Part shown: positions 24,612 to 32,681 of the stretch, piece after piece | How the letters are laid out: the number at the start of each line of letters is the position of its first letter | Numbering within the stretch: the first letter of the stretch is position 1 | NCBI GenBank assembly: GCA_018648265.1 | Contig: JABGRN010000003.1 | Span: 74,915-138,914 of the forward strand | Source of the DNA: Prolixibacteraceae bacterium | Lineage (GTDB): Bacteria > Bacteroidota > Bacteroidia > Bacteroidales > Prolixibacteraceae | Direction of reading: 5' to 3' | DNA length: 64,000 nt | Notes under the pieces: generated by a model | Databases searched by the model: none | What the model was told of the DNA's origin: nothing | The model's input: the letters and a program-made list of their open reading frames with translations, nothing else | Position numbers and translations under genes: made by a program

Positions 24612-27149
24612 GTGAAAATTGGATTGCTGGTAGTTATAATTGTAATGCTTCAATTTTATGTTGCAGCACAAACACCTCAGGAAATAAAAGTTAATGTAAC
24701 TGAAAATACATTAAGCGAAGTTTTTATCTCCTTAAAGGAGAAATACGGATTCCAGTTTGCCTTCGATAAAGATTTACTTTCGCAATATTCTGTAACGCTA
24801 AATAAAGTTTTTCACTCGGAAGAAGAAACCCTGACATTTTTAATTAAAAACCTACCCCTGCAAATTGAAAAATCGGGTAAGGTTTTTTTGATAATGCCTA
24901 AATCGGAAATTGAAATAATTGAACCTGAAAATATTTATACCCGGATTTCGGGGCAGGTACTCGAAAAACAAACCTACGAACCTCTTCCATTTTCGTATAT
25001 CTTAATAAATAATAAATCCATTCAGGCCGACCAGCAAGGGAATTTTTCTTTTTTGGCTTCGGCCGATACTTCATTTAGTTTGAAAATTTCGCACCTCGGT
25101 TACTATATTTTCGATACCCTTTTAACCAGTAACATAAATAAAAAATTCCTGTTAACCCCGCAAATGACGGCCATATCACAAATTCTTGTAAAAGGCAATC
25201 CCGTAGAAAAATCAACTTTAATTGGCGATAAACCGGGGAAGATGAAAATAAATCATCGGATAGCACCAATTTTACCGGGATATGGCGATAATTCAGTTTT
25301 TAATTTGCTGCGTTTGCTGCCCGGTGTTTTAGCAGCCGGCGAACAATCGAACGATTTGCTTATTTGGGGAAGTTACGAAAGCCACAGTAAAATTCAGTTT
25401 GATGGTTTTACCGTTTTTGGCCTTAAAAATTTTAACGATAACATTAGTGTTGTTAACCCGTTTGTGGTAAAAAATATTGAAATTTATAAAGGCGGTTACG
25501 AAGCTCGCTATGGAGGGCGGGTTGGGGGAATTATTGATATAACTGGGAAAAATGGAAACCTGCAGAAGCCGTCATTTACTTTTAATATTAACAACACAAC
25601 GTTAAATTCATTAGTGGAAATCCCGGTCACAAAAAATTCGTCGTTGTTGGCTGCATACCGGAAAACGTATTATCAGTTGTACGATCCAACTACTTTGAAT
25701 CTTTTTCAAAAACCTGTTAATTCACATGGCGGACCTGCATTTCAAACCGAAAATGGGATTGATTTTACCGTCGTCCCAAATTATAATTTCAGCGATGCAA
25801 ATTTGAAATACACTGTGAATGGTAAAAAAGGGCAAATGTTTTATCTGAGTTTCTATGGAGGGGGCGACCGCTTTTTGTATAACATGGATGGCGATTATTT
25901 TAATACCCATATTTTGAGAGTTGAAGAGGAAAAAAACCGCCAAATAGGTGGTGCATTGCATTTTAGCCAGCCTTGGAAAAATGGGGGAATAACAAAATTC
26001 CTGGCAGGGTATTCGGTGTTCGAACAAAATGCAAACGAGCAAAACAAAATAGAAAATACCCGGACCGGGATTATTCGGACTACAAAAAATATTACCTCAG
26101 AAAATAATGTTGATGAGTTTACTTTAAAAGCAGAACACAATATTACCCTGGTTGAAGGACATAACCTTGTTTTAGGGACACAACTGGTAAATAACAATGT
26201 TCAGTTATTAAGAAAATCGCTTGCGACAGAGATTATTCATTTAAATACAAGTTTGTCGCAACTAAATTTTTATATACAAGATGAACTACCGATAGGGGAG
26301 ATCGCAAATTTAAAAACTGGTTTTAGGGTGATAAATGCACTTCAACTTAAAAAATGGTTTGCCGAACCACGTATTGCAATCTCGTTGAATATTTCAAAAA
26401 ATATAAAATTAAATGCGTCGTGGGGATTATACAACCAGTTTATGGCAAAAACTTCGCTGGTTGACAGCAGTTATAATTTTTCTTATTTCTGGACTAATAG
26501 CGATAACGAAACTATTCCGGTTTTAAACGCCGGGCATTGGGTTGGTGGAATTTCGTACAACAAAAACGGGTTTACTTTTAGTACCGAAGGATATTATAAA
26601 ACTACAACCGGGATTAATCGTTTTTTTAATGGGACAAACCGTCTGGCACGAGGTTTTTACCACGGTGAGGGCAGAAGTTATGGTGTTGATTTATATATCA
26701 AAAAAGAGTATAAACAGCACATGGCATGGATTTCTTACACTTTGAGTAAAACAGAAGAACATTTTCCTTTTTTTGTCAGAGAGTATTATTTGTTAGCGCC
26801 ACATCACCAGACACACGAATTGAAACTTGCTGGCATTGTTAATTTGAAATCGTTTTATTTATCGGCAAATTATGTTTATGGCTCGGGGTTCGAGCGCTAC
26901 GATATTGAAACAGAAGAGGGAACCTGGTTAAATCAGGATTATAAAAGGCTTGATGCTTCGCTGGTTTATAAGCTTCCGGTTGGAAGAATACTAGGTGAAT
27001 TTGGTATTTCTGTTTTGAATGTGTTAAATACCAACAATATTAAATATTCCAATTTGCGGCGGGCAACTGTAGATGAAATTAATTTAGTGGGAATTTATGC
27101 CGAAGCGGTCCCGTTTACGCCATCTGTTTTTTTGAAGATAGAATTTTGA
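24612..27149 (+). CDS. TonB-dependent receptor with STN signalling domain
   Basis: An 845-residue outer-membrane receptor with a GTG start. The signal peptide is MKIGLLVVIIVMLQFYVAA. An STN domain (about residues 25-95, TEVFISL-like ENTLSEVFISLKEKYGFQF) can talk to the adjacent FecR. A CarboxypepD_reg-like domain covers about 112-200 (ISGQVLEKQTYEPLPFSYIL). The plug (about 215-320) has VFNLLRLLPGV and GGYEARYGGRVGG. A beta-barrel ending in a terminal Phe (VFLKIEF) follows. It completes a sigma/anti-sigma/transducer set like FecI-FecR-FecA. There is no SusD partner, so the cargo may be a siderophore, cofactor or small glycan; the ligand is unknown. Confidence 0.92.
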   Translation: MKIGLLVVIIVMLQFYVAAQTPQEIKVNVTENTLSEVFISLKEKYGFQFAFDKDLLSQYSVTLNKVFHSEEETLTFLIKNLPLQIEKSGKVFLIMPKSEIEIIEPENIYTRISGQVLEKQTYEPLPFSYILINNKSIQADQQGNFSFLASADTSFSLKISHLGYYIFDTLLTSNINKKFLLTPQMTAISQILVKGNPVEKSTLIGDKPGKMKINHRIAPILPGYGDNSVFNLLRLLPGVLAAGEQSNDLLIWGSYESHSKIQFDGFTVFGLKNFNDNISVVNPFVVKNIEIYKGGYEARYGGRVGGIIDITGKNGNLQKPSFTFNINNTTLNSLVEIPVTKNSSLLAAYRKTYYQLYDPTTLNLFQKPVNSHGGPAFQTENGIDFTVVPNYNFSDANLKYTVNGKKGQMFYLSFYGGGDRFLYNMDGDYFNTHILRVEEEKNRQIGGALHFSQPWKNGGITKFLAGYSVFEQNANEQNKIENTRTGIIRTTKNITSENNVDEFTLKAEHNITLVEGHNLVLGTQLVNNNVQLLRKSLATEIIHLNTSLSQLNFYIQDELPIGEIANLKTGFRVINALQLKKWFAEPRIAISLNISKNIKLNASWGLYNQFMAKTSLVDSSYNFSYFWTNSDNETIPVLNAGHWVGGISYNKNGFTFSTEGYYKTTTGINRFFNGTNRLARGFYHGEGRSYGVDLYIKKEYKQHMAWISYTLSKTEEHFPFFVREYYLLAPHHQTHELKLAGIVNLKSFYLSANYVYGSGFERYDIETEEGTWLNQDYKRLDASLVYKLPVGRILGEFGISVLNVLNTNNIKYSNLRRATVDEINLVGIYAEAVPFTPSVFLKIEF

Positions 27150-27208
27150 AAGGAGTTCGCTCTAAAAAATTATGATCGTTTACTTTTACCCGATATTTTT
27201 CATTGAAA

Positions 27209-28015
27209 TCAACAACACAACATTACTGCTTTCATAAATTTTTCGGGCTGCTCGGCATGGAGCCAGTGCCCCGCACCCGGGATGTCAATTATTTTAGCGT
27301 CGGGGTAAATAGATTTGATTAAATTTTTGTCTTCATCAAGAATATAATTTGATTTTAATCCGCGAATAAAAATTACCGGGTAGTTGGTAATTGGGATCCT
27401 GTCGTCGAGCCACTGTTGATTTACACCACTCACAATTTCCTCCAGATAATTGTACAAGACTTCCACATTTATCCTCCATTTATATTTTTTTGTTTCCTTA
27501 TCCTTCACTATATTTTTTAGCAAAAATTGCCGGATCCGTGAATTGTCAATTTTTTCTCCAAGAAAATCGTCAACATCATTTCTCGAATGGACAAGCGAAA
27601 AATCGATTTCCTGCATGGCGAGTAAAATATTCTGGTGAAGGTAAAACTGGCTGTCTTCGATTATTTGAAGATAATTTTTGGGGGCAATGTCGGCAATTAC
27701 CAGTTTTTCAACTTTTTCGGGATAATCGGCTGCAAACCACATGGCAACTTTTCCCCCCATGCTGTGCCCCAGTATAATAGCTTTTTCAATTTGATGTTTT
27801 TCATAAAATTCCACAAGATCTTCTCTCATATTATTAAAAGAGTTTTCGTCGGCAAATGGCGAACGTCCGTGATTTCTCTGATCTATCATATAAACAGTGT
27901 GGTTTTCTGCAAGTTTTTTCCCAATGTTCAGCCAGTTATCCGACGATCCGTACAATCCGTGGATAATAATTAGGGTCGGGCCATTTCCTTCTTTTCGATA
28001 AAAAAGTTCCATCAA
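27209..28015 (-). CDS. Cytoplasmic alpha/beta-hydrolase (YbfF-like esterase)
   Basis: A 268-residue serine hydrolase with no signal peptide. It has IIHGLYGSSDNW near residue 18 (oxyanion hole), DQRNHGRSP near 45, the nucleophile elbow LGHSMGGKVAM near 85 and the C-terminal GAGHWLHAEQP containing the catalytic His. The overall pattern is that of YbfF and related acyl-CoA or short-chain esterases. Length is normal. It is convergent with the TonB receptor gene; the 59 bases between them show no strong terminator. Its substrate is not predictable. Confidence 0.9.
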   Translation of the reverse strand: MMELFYRKEGNGPTLIIIHGLYGSSDNWLNIGKKLAENHTVYMIDQRNHGRSPFADENSFNNMREDLVEFYEKHQIEKAIILGHSMGGKVAMWFAADYPEKVEKLVIADIAPKNYLQIIEDSQFYLHQNILLAMQEIDFSLVHSRNDVDDFLGEKIDNSRIRQFLLKNIVKDKETKKYKWRINVEVLYNYLEEIVSGVNQQWLDDRIPITNYPVIFIRGLKSNYILDEDKNLIKSIYPDAKIIDIPGAGHWLHAEQPEKFMKAVMLCC

Positions 28016-28146
28016 TTATCTAATAGTTTATTATGAATTTATTTAAGGCTGAATAACGAGAGCTTGTTAAAAAAGTGAGTTGAATTTTTGTAAGCCTAAG
28101 ATTTGGATTTAGTATCATTTCTCAAATCAACTAGTTTAACCATTTT

Positions 28147-28860
28147 TTATTTAAGGCAGTTAAGGTATTTTCTAACAGAGTTTTCCAATCCGATGTATAA
28201 AGCGTCGGCAACCAAAGCATGGCCGATTGAAACTTCTTTTAAGTCCGGTATTTTTTTAAACATATAATTTAAGTTCTCGAGGTTAAGATCGTGTCCGGCG
28301 TTTACATCAATTCCCAGGGTTACAGCTACTTTTGCTGCTTCTATAAATGGTTCGATGGCTTTGCTTCGATTAATATGATATAAGTTTGCATAAGGCTCGG
28401 TATATAATTCAATCCGGTCAGTTTTAATTTCTGATGCACCTTCAATGGCAATTGGGTTGGGATCAACAAAAATCGAAGTCCTGATCCCGTTTTCTTGCAA
28501 CCTCGAAATTACTTCCTTCAGGAAATTTAAATTTTTCCATGTGTCCCAACCGTGGTCGCTAGTTAGCTGGTTATGAGAGTCGGGAACAAGCGTTACCTGG
28601 TCGGCTTTAACCTCGATTACCATTTTTAGGAAATCTTCGCTAGGATAACCTTCAATGTTAAATTCGGTCGTAATCAATGGTTTTAATTCATATACATCTT
28701 TGCGGGTAATATGTCTTTCATCGGGGCGTGGATGTATTGTAATTCCCTGCGCACCAAAATTCTGACAGTTAATTGCAGCATCTTTTACACTCGGTTTGTT
28801 TCCTCCCCTCGAGTTTCGTAATGTTGCTATTTTGTTTATATTTACACTTAGTCTTGTCAT
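28147..28860 (-). CDS. pdxJ: Pyridoxine 5'-phosphate synthase
   Basis: A 237-residue cytoplasmic enzyme that condenses 1-deoxyxylulose 5-phosphate with 3-amino-2-oxopropyl phosphate to form pyridoxine 5'-phosphate (vitamin B6). LSVNINKIATLRNSRGG, GITIHPRPDERHI and GHDLNLENL match the PdxJ family, and SIGHALVADAL near the C-terminus is the phosphate-binding end. Length is normal. It is divergent from the CBS-ACT gene with only 64 bases between them. The next genes, starting with that CBS protein and nadK, form a conserved Bacteroidota neighbourhood in which pdxJ often appears. Confidence 0.96.
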   Translation of the reverse strand: MTRLSVNINKIATLRNSRGGNKPSVKDAAINCQNFGAQGITIHPRPDERHITRKDVYELKPLITTEFNIEGYPSEDFLKMVIEVKADQVTLVPDSHNQLTSDHGWDTWKNLNFLKEVISRLQENGIRTSIFVDPNPIAIEGASEIKTDRIELYTEPYANLYHINRSKAIEPFIEAAKVAVTLGIDVNAGHDLNLENLNYMFKKIPDLKEVSIGHALVADALYIGLENSVRKYLNCLK

Positions 28861-28924
28861 AATAATAAATTTGCAACGAAGTTACTATTTTCAATTTGAA
28901 ACGTTAAAATAAAAAAACAAAGAA

Positions 28925-29590
28925 TTGCTGGCAGAAAAATTAATATCAGATTCTGTGCCGTCGGTAAAAAGTACTGAAATAGGACAAAAAGCACTCAATT
29001 GGATGGATGTTTTAAGGGTTTCGCACATCCCCGTTGTCGATGATAGTAAATATCTTGGGATAATTTCGGATAAATTAATTTATGATTTGAATTTGCTTGA
29101 CGTCCCGATTAAAAAAGAATTAAATAAACTTGATACTTCGCATACCCATAAAGATCAACACATTTTTGAAGTTGCTATTTTAATGTATAAGTTAAAATTG
29201 AGTGTTTTGCCCGTAGTCGATACCGACCATTATTATATAGGGGCGATTACGCTTTATGATTTGGCCCGGCGGTTTGCTCGTTTATTTTCGCTTCAGGAAG
29301 TGGGTGGTGTAATCGTACTCGAAATGAATGTAAATGATTATTCACTTTCTCAGATTAGCCAAATTGTTGAAAGTAATAATACAAAAATCCTAAGCTTTTT
29401 TATGAACCGGAATCCCGGAAGCAGCAACCTCGATTTAATTATAAAACTCGACAAGGTGGAACTATCCCCGGTAATCCAGACTTTAACAAGATACAATTAC
29501 AACGTGAAAGCCGTTTATATGGACGATTCAATGTTAAACGATTTATATAAAGACAGGTACGAGCAATTTATGAAATTTATGAATATATAA
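28925..29590 (+). CDS. CBS-CBS-ACT domain protein (AcuB-like)
   Basis: A 221-residue cytoplasmic protein, starting at the TTG at 28925. Two CBS modules are visible: residues 5-55 (VSHIPVVDDSKYLGIISD) and about 72-122 (LSVLPVVDTDHYYIGAITL). They usually bind adenine nucleotides. The C-terminal 85 residues look like an ACT-type regulatory domain (VIVLEMNVNDYSLSQISQIV). It probably senses nucleotide or amino-acid state. It is nine bases upstream of nadK, so the two are co-transcribed; control of NADP synthesis is possible but unproven. Confidence 0.88.
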   Translation: MLAEKLISDSVPSVKSTEIGQKALNWMDVLRVSHIPVVDDSKYLGIISDKLIYDLNLLDVPIKKELNKLDTSHTHKDQHIFEVAILMYKLKLSVLPVVDTDHYYIGAITLYDLARRFARLFSLQEVGGVIVLEMNVNDYSLSQISQIVESNNTKILSFFMNRNPGSSNLDLIIKLDKVELSPVIQTLTRYNYNVKAVYMDDSMLNDLYKDRYEQFMKFMNI

Positions 29591-29599
29591 AGTGTCAAA

Positions 29600-30481
29600 A
29601 TGAAAATTGCTGTTTTTGGTACTTCTGTTTCAAATGATTTTATCCCTGTTCTTGAGGAGTTTTTTCAGTTCTTAAAAACAAATGAAATTGAAGTCCAGTT
29701 GTTCAAGCCATTTTACTCTTTTTTGGTAGAAGATTTAAAAACAAAGCCTTATTACACTTCCTTTTTTCATTCTTTTGTCGATTTTGATGTAAACAATGAA
29801 TTTATTTTCAGCGTTGGTGGCGATGGGACATTCTTGCATTCAGTATTGAATATCAGGAATTTCGAGATTCCGGTTGTTGGTGTAAACAGTGGACGTTTGG
29901 GTTTTCTGGCCGACATTTCGCAAGACCAGGTTAAAGATGCTTTGACCAATATTTTTAACAAAAATTATTCGGTAATAGAAAGGTCGATGTTACAGGTCGA
30001 TTTTGAAGGTCATAGGAATATAGATTTTAATTTTGCATTAAACGAAATAACTGTCCAAAAAACGGATACTTCGTCGATGATAAATATTTCTGCTTACTAC
30101 GGCAAAGAGCTGCTGAACAATTACTGGGCCGATGGTTTAATAATTTCAACGCCTACAGGTTCAACTGCCTATTCATTAAGTGTTGGCGGCCCAATTTTAA
30201 CCCCCGATTCCGAAAATTTTGTAATTACACCATTGGCACCGCATAATTTGGCAATCCGCCCAATTGTAGTTCCCGACGATTACGAAATTAAACTTAAAGT
30301 AGAAGGCAGGGGACCTCACTATTTGACCTCACTCGATTTTAGATCTGAGGCTGTTGAATTCTCAACAATAATTAAAGTACGGAAAGCCAAATTTAAACTC
30401 AAAACACTTCAATTGCCTGACCAGGAATTTTTTAATACCCTTCGAAATAAACTCATGTGGGGAATCGACAAGCGTAACTAA
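29600..30481 (+). CDS. nadK: NAD kinase
   Basis: A 293-residue enzyme that phosphorylates NAD to NADP. The catalytic SVGGDGTFLHSV at about residues 72-83 contains the GGDGT motif. GVNSGRLGFLADIS, LNEITVQKTDTSSM and ISTPTGSTAYSLSVGGPI complete the family pattern. Length is typical. It follows the CBS-ACT gene by nine bases and is separated from the downstream envelope genes by a 700-base gap containing a palindromic element. Confidence 0.96.
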   Translation: MKIAVFGTSVSNDFIPVLEEFFQFLKTNEIEVQLFKPFYSFLVEDLKTKPYYTSFFHSFVDFDVNNEFIFSVGGDGTFLHSVLNIRNFEIPVVGVNSGRLGFLADISQDQVKDALTNIFNKNYSVIERSMLQVDFEGHRNIDFNFALNEITVQKTDTSSMINISAYYGKELLNNYWADGLIISTPTGSTAYSLSVGGPILTPDSENFVITPLAPHNLAIRPIVVPDDYEIKLKVEGRGPHYLTSLDFRSEAVEFSTIIKVRKAKFKLKTLQLPDQEFFNTLRNKLMWGIDKRN

Positions 30482-30484
30482 TTA

Positions 30485-30627
30485 GTGTCTGTCCATAATG
30501 TCCGTTTTCTGCATTACTCTCATCAAAAAAATGCTCGATTACATTAGTAAACTCCGCTTTTTTTGATTTCGAAAGCTCCCGTAAAGTTACGGGACAGGTT
30601 TTGAAAACGAACATTTTAACAGACACC
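30485..30627. repeat. MITE-like palindromic intergenic element
   Basis: The left end GTGTCTGTCCATAATGTCC (30485 on) is an imperfect inverted copy of the right end ending ACATTTTAACAGACACC at 30627, continuing inward through CGTTTTC/GAAAACG. Inside lies a perfect hairpin TCCCGTAA-AG-TTACGGGA (30577-30594). No coding frame spans it. The architecture resembles a non-autonomous mobile element or an extended palindromic repeat. Confidence 0.55.
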
Positions 30628-30633
30628 TGACTT

Positions 30634-30665
30634 TATAGACAGACTCTAATTAGGGCCTGTCTATA
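30634..30665. repeat. Inverted repeat TATAGACAG/CTGTCTATA
   Basis: Perfect nine-base arms flank a 14-base spacer, immediately beside the MITE-like element. The arms resemble IS termini, which would fit an excised or nested element. From here to the DUF6089-type gene (about 530 bases) I see no convincing gene. A 78-codon TTG frame at 30778 is judged noise. Confidence 0.45.
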
Positions 30666-30964
30666 AAAATCCGAAATAGAAACAAATGATAAAAATCTCA
30701 ATCGGCAAACAACAAAATTCAAGTAAATAACAATGACCCAAATTCCAGAGTTTGAAATTTTATCGAACATTTAAAAATTGATAATTGGTATTTATCAGTC
30801 AATTGACGGACTGGTTTGTGATTTGAATTTTTTGTTATTTGGTGCTTCAATTCAAAAATTATCAACTTTATTGACAGGCACAATTTATCTTAATAGCTTA
30901 ACAATTTTTAATCTTTCTTTGGGTTTTATAATAACATTCAGGTATGTTATTTTTAGAATTATAT

Positions 30965-30972
30965 TACTTTTG
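30965..30972 (+). promoter_or_regulatory. Predicted -7 element upstream of the envelope cluster
   Basis: TACTTTTG matches TAnnTTTG. It would start a transcript about 215 bases before the DUF6089-type gene. The -33 position is A/T-rich without a TTTG, so this is uncertain. Confidence 0.3.
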
Positions 30973-31194
30973 TACCTCTTGAAAGCAGATGTATTAAAGA
31001 GAAAGGCGGATTAAGTTAATTGATATTCAGCAAGTTACAGAGGTGGTTGAGCACTGTTTTTTATTGTTTGAAACTATAGTTTAACCACTAAAAAACCTTG
31101 ATTTTGCCCTTTTTAATCATCAACATTTTTTTAAATAAATTGTAAAGTTATTATGCCTGGAGCAATTGTTAAATAAACGATTTTGAATACCAAA

Positions 31195-31929
31195 ATGAAA
31201 AAAATTACATTGGTGTTTGCAGCAGTTTTGATAACTGTTTCAGGTTTTGCCCAAAAAACGGCCGATATTGGGGTTTGGGGTGGTACATCGACCTATTTGG
31301 GAGATATGATAAATGTTACCCCTTTCCAAACATTCGAACCAAATTTTGGCGCTTATTTTAGGTATAATTTTAATGCGCGTGTTGGGATGCGGGCTATGTT
31401 TCTGAACGGTAAATTTGGTGCCGAAGGTACGATAGAAGGTGTACCCTGGGATTTTAATAAAAATGTGCAGGATTTTTCATTACAAGTTGAAATAAATTAC
31501 TTGAAATATATACTGGGATTAAAAAGTACACCTTTTACACCGTATATTTTGGGGGGAATTGGTATCATGTATTTTCCTTATGTTCTCGATCCTGATTTGA
31601 TCGCTGCGTTTAATCCAGACCATAATAAACATATTGTGGTAATGCAGGAATCAGCAATAGCCCCGACAATACCGTTTGGTTTTGGGGTAAAAACACATTT
31701 AGGGAGCAGGTTAGGAATTGGGGTTGAATATTTAATGAGGAAGATTTTAAGTGATAAACTGGATGATTTAGACGATCCGTTGGCAATAATTAATAGTGAT
31801 GGTGAAACAATTACCTATACAAATTATTTGCATAATAACGATTGGTCGGGATATTTGGGAATTCATTTAACATATAGGATTTATATGGGCAAAAAAGCTT
31901 GCCCGGCATACGAAAGTAAAGATTGGTAA
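31195..31929 (+). CDS. DUF6089-type outer-membrane beta-barrel protein
   Basis: A 244-residue exported protein. The ATG at 31195 gives the signal peptide MKKITLVFAAVLITVSGFA; a TTG four codons earlier adds nothing. The mature protein alternates amphipathic strands (IGVWGGTSTYLGDMIN, FGAYFRYNFNARVGMRAMF, FTPYILGGIGIMYF) and ends in LTYRIYMGKK, typical of small eight-stranded barrels. Relatives annotated DUF6089 precede uppS and bamA throughout Bacteroidota. Its stop overlaps the uppS ATG (TAATG). The role is likely outer-membrane structure or assembly, which is inference from context. Confidence 0.82.
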   Translation: MKKITLVFAAVLITVSGFAQKTADIGVWGGTSTYLGDMINVTPFQTFEPNFGAYFRYNFNARVGMRAMFLNGKFGAEGTIEGVPWDFNKNVQDFSLQVEINYLKYILGLKSTPFTPYILGGIGIMYFPYVLDPDLIAAFNPDHNKHIVVMQESAIAPTIPFGFGVKTHLGSRLGIGVEYLMRKILSDKLDDLDDPLAIINSDGETITYTNYLHNNDWSGYLGIHLTYRIYMGKKACPAYESKDW

Positions 31930-32675
31930 TGGAGTTGTTCAGAAACAAGTTAAATAAAAATAAAATTCCAAAGCATGTCGCCATAATAATGGATGGCAAT
32001 GGGCGCTGGGCTGAAAAACATGGAAATGCCAGGGTTTTTGGTCATAAACAAGGCGTTGAATCGGTTCGTTCAACAGTTGAAGGAGCCGGCGAAATAGGTA
32101 TTGAACACCTCACTCTGTATGCTTTTTCAACCGAAAATTGGGAACGGCCAAAATATGAGATAGAGGCCTTAATGAGTTTGTTGATTTTTGCTATTGAATC
32201 TGAAACCGAATCATTGATGAAAAATAACGTTCGGTTAAGCACCATTGGCGATTTGAACAAAATGCCCGGTTCTGTAAGGACGAAATTAAATTCATGTATT
32301 AATACATTACAGTCAAATACGGGTTTAAACCTGATACTGGCACTTAGTTACAGCTCGAAATGGGAAATTACCGAAGCTGTTAAAAAAATTGTTGAAGAAT
32401 CAAAAAGCGGGAAATTAAATCCCGATGATATAAATGATAAACTGTTCGAGAAATATTTGTCAACAGCCGATTTGCCCGACCCGGAACTTTTGATCCGGAC
32501 AAGTGGCGAATTTAGGATCAGTAATTTTTTACTTTGGCAAATTGCTTATTCCGAATTGTATTTTACAGAAAAACTATGGCCTGATTTTAGAAAAGAAGAC
32601 CTGTTTAGGGCAATATTTGATTATCAAAACAGGGAGAGGAGATTTGGAAAAACAAGTGAACAGTTAATTAGCTAA
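31929..32675 (+). CDS. uppS: Isoprenyl transferase / undecaprenyl diphosphate synthase
   Basis: A 248-residue cis-prenyltransferase that makes the C55 lipid carrier used for peptidoglycan and O-antigen building. HVAIIMDGNGRWAEKHG near residue 16 has the catalytic Asp. LTLYAFSTENWERP and PDPELLIRTSGEFRISNFL are the substrate-binding regions. The ATG at 31929 shares its A with the preceding stop codon, indicating translational coupling; a TTG at 31923 is an alternative start. bamA begins six bases after its stop. Confidence 0.96.
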   Translation: MELFRNKLNKNKIPKHVAIIMDGNGRWAEKHGNARVFGHKQGVESVRSTVEGAGEIGIEHLTLYAFSTENWERPKYEIEALMSLLIFAIESETESLMKNNVRLSTIGDLNKMPGSVRTKLNSCINTLQSNTGLNLILALSYSSKWEITEAVKKIVEESKSGKLNPDDINDKLFEKYLSTADLPDPELLIRTSGEFRISNFLLWQIAYSELYFTEKLWPDFRKEDLFRAIFDYQNRERRFGKTSEQLIS

Positions 32676-32681
32676 AAATTT

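Noticed and set aside
30778-31014. 78-codon frame starting at TTG between nadK and the DUF6089-type gene
   Set aside because: It has no recognisable domain, a weak start and AT-driven hydrophobic composition, and it sits in a gap containing palindromic elements.
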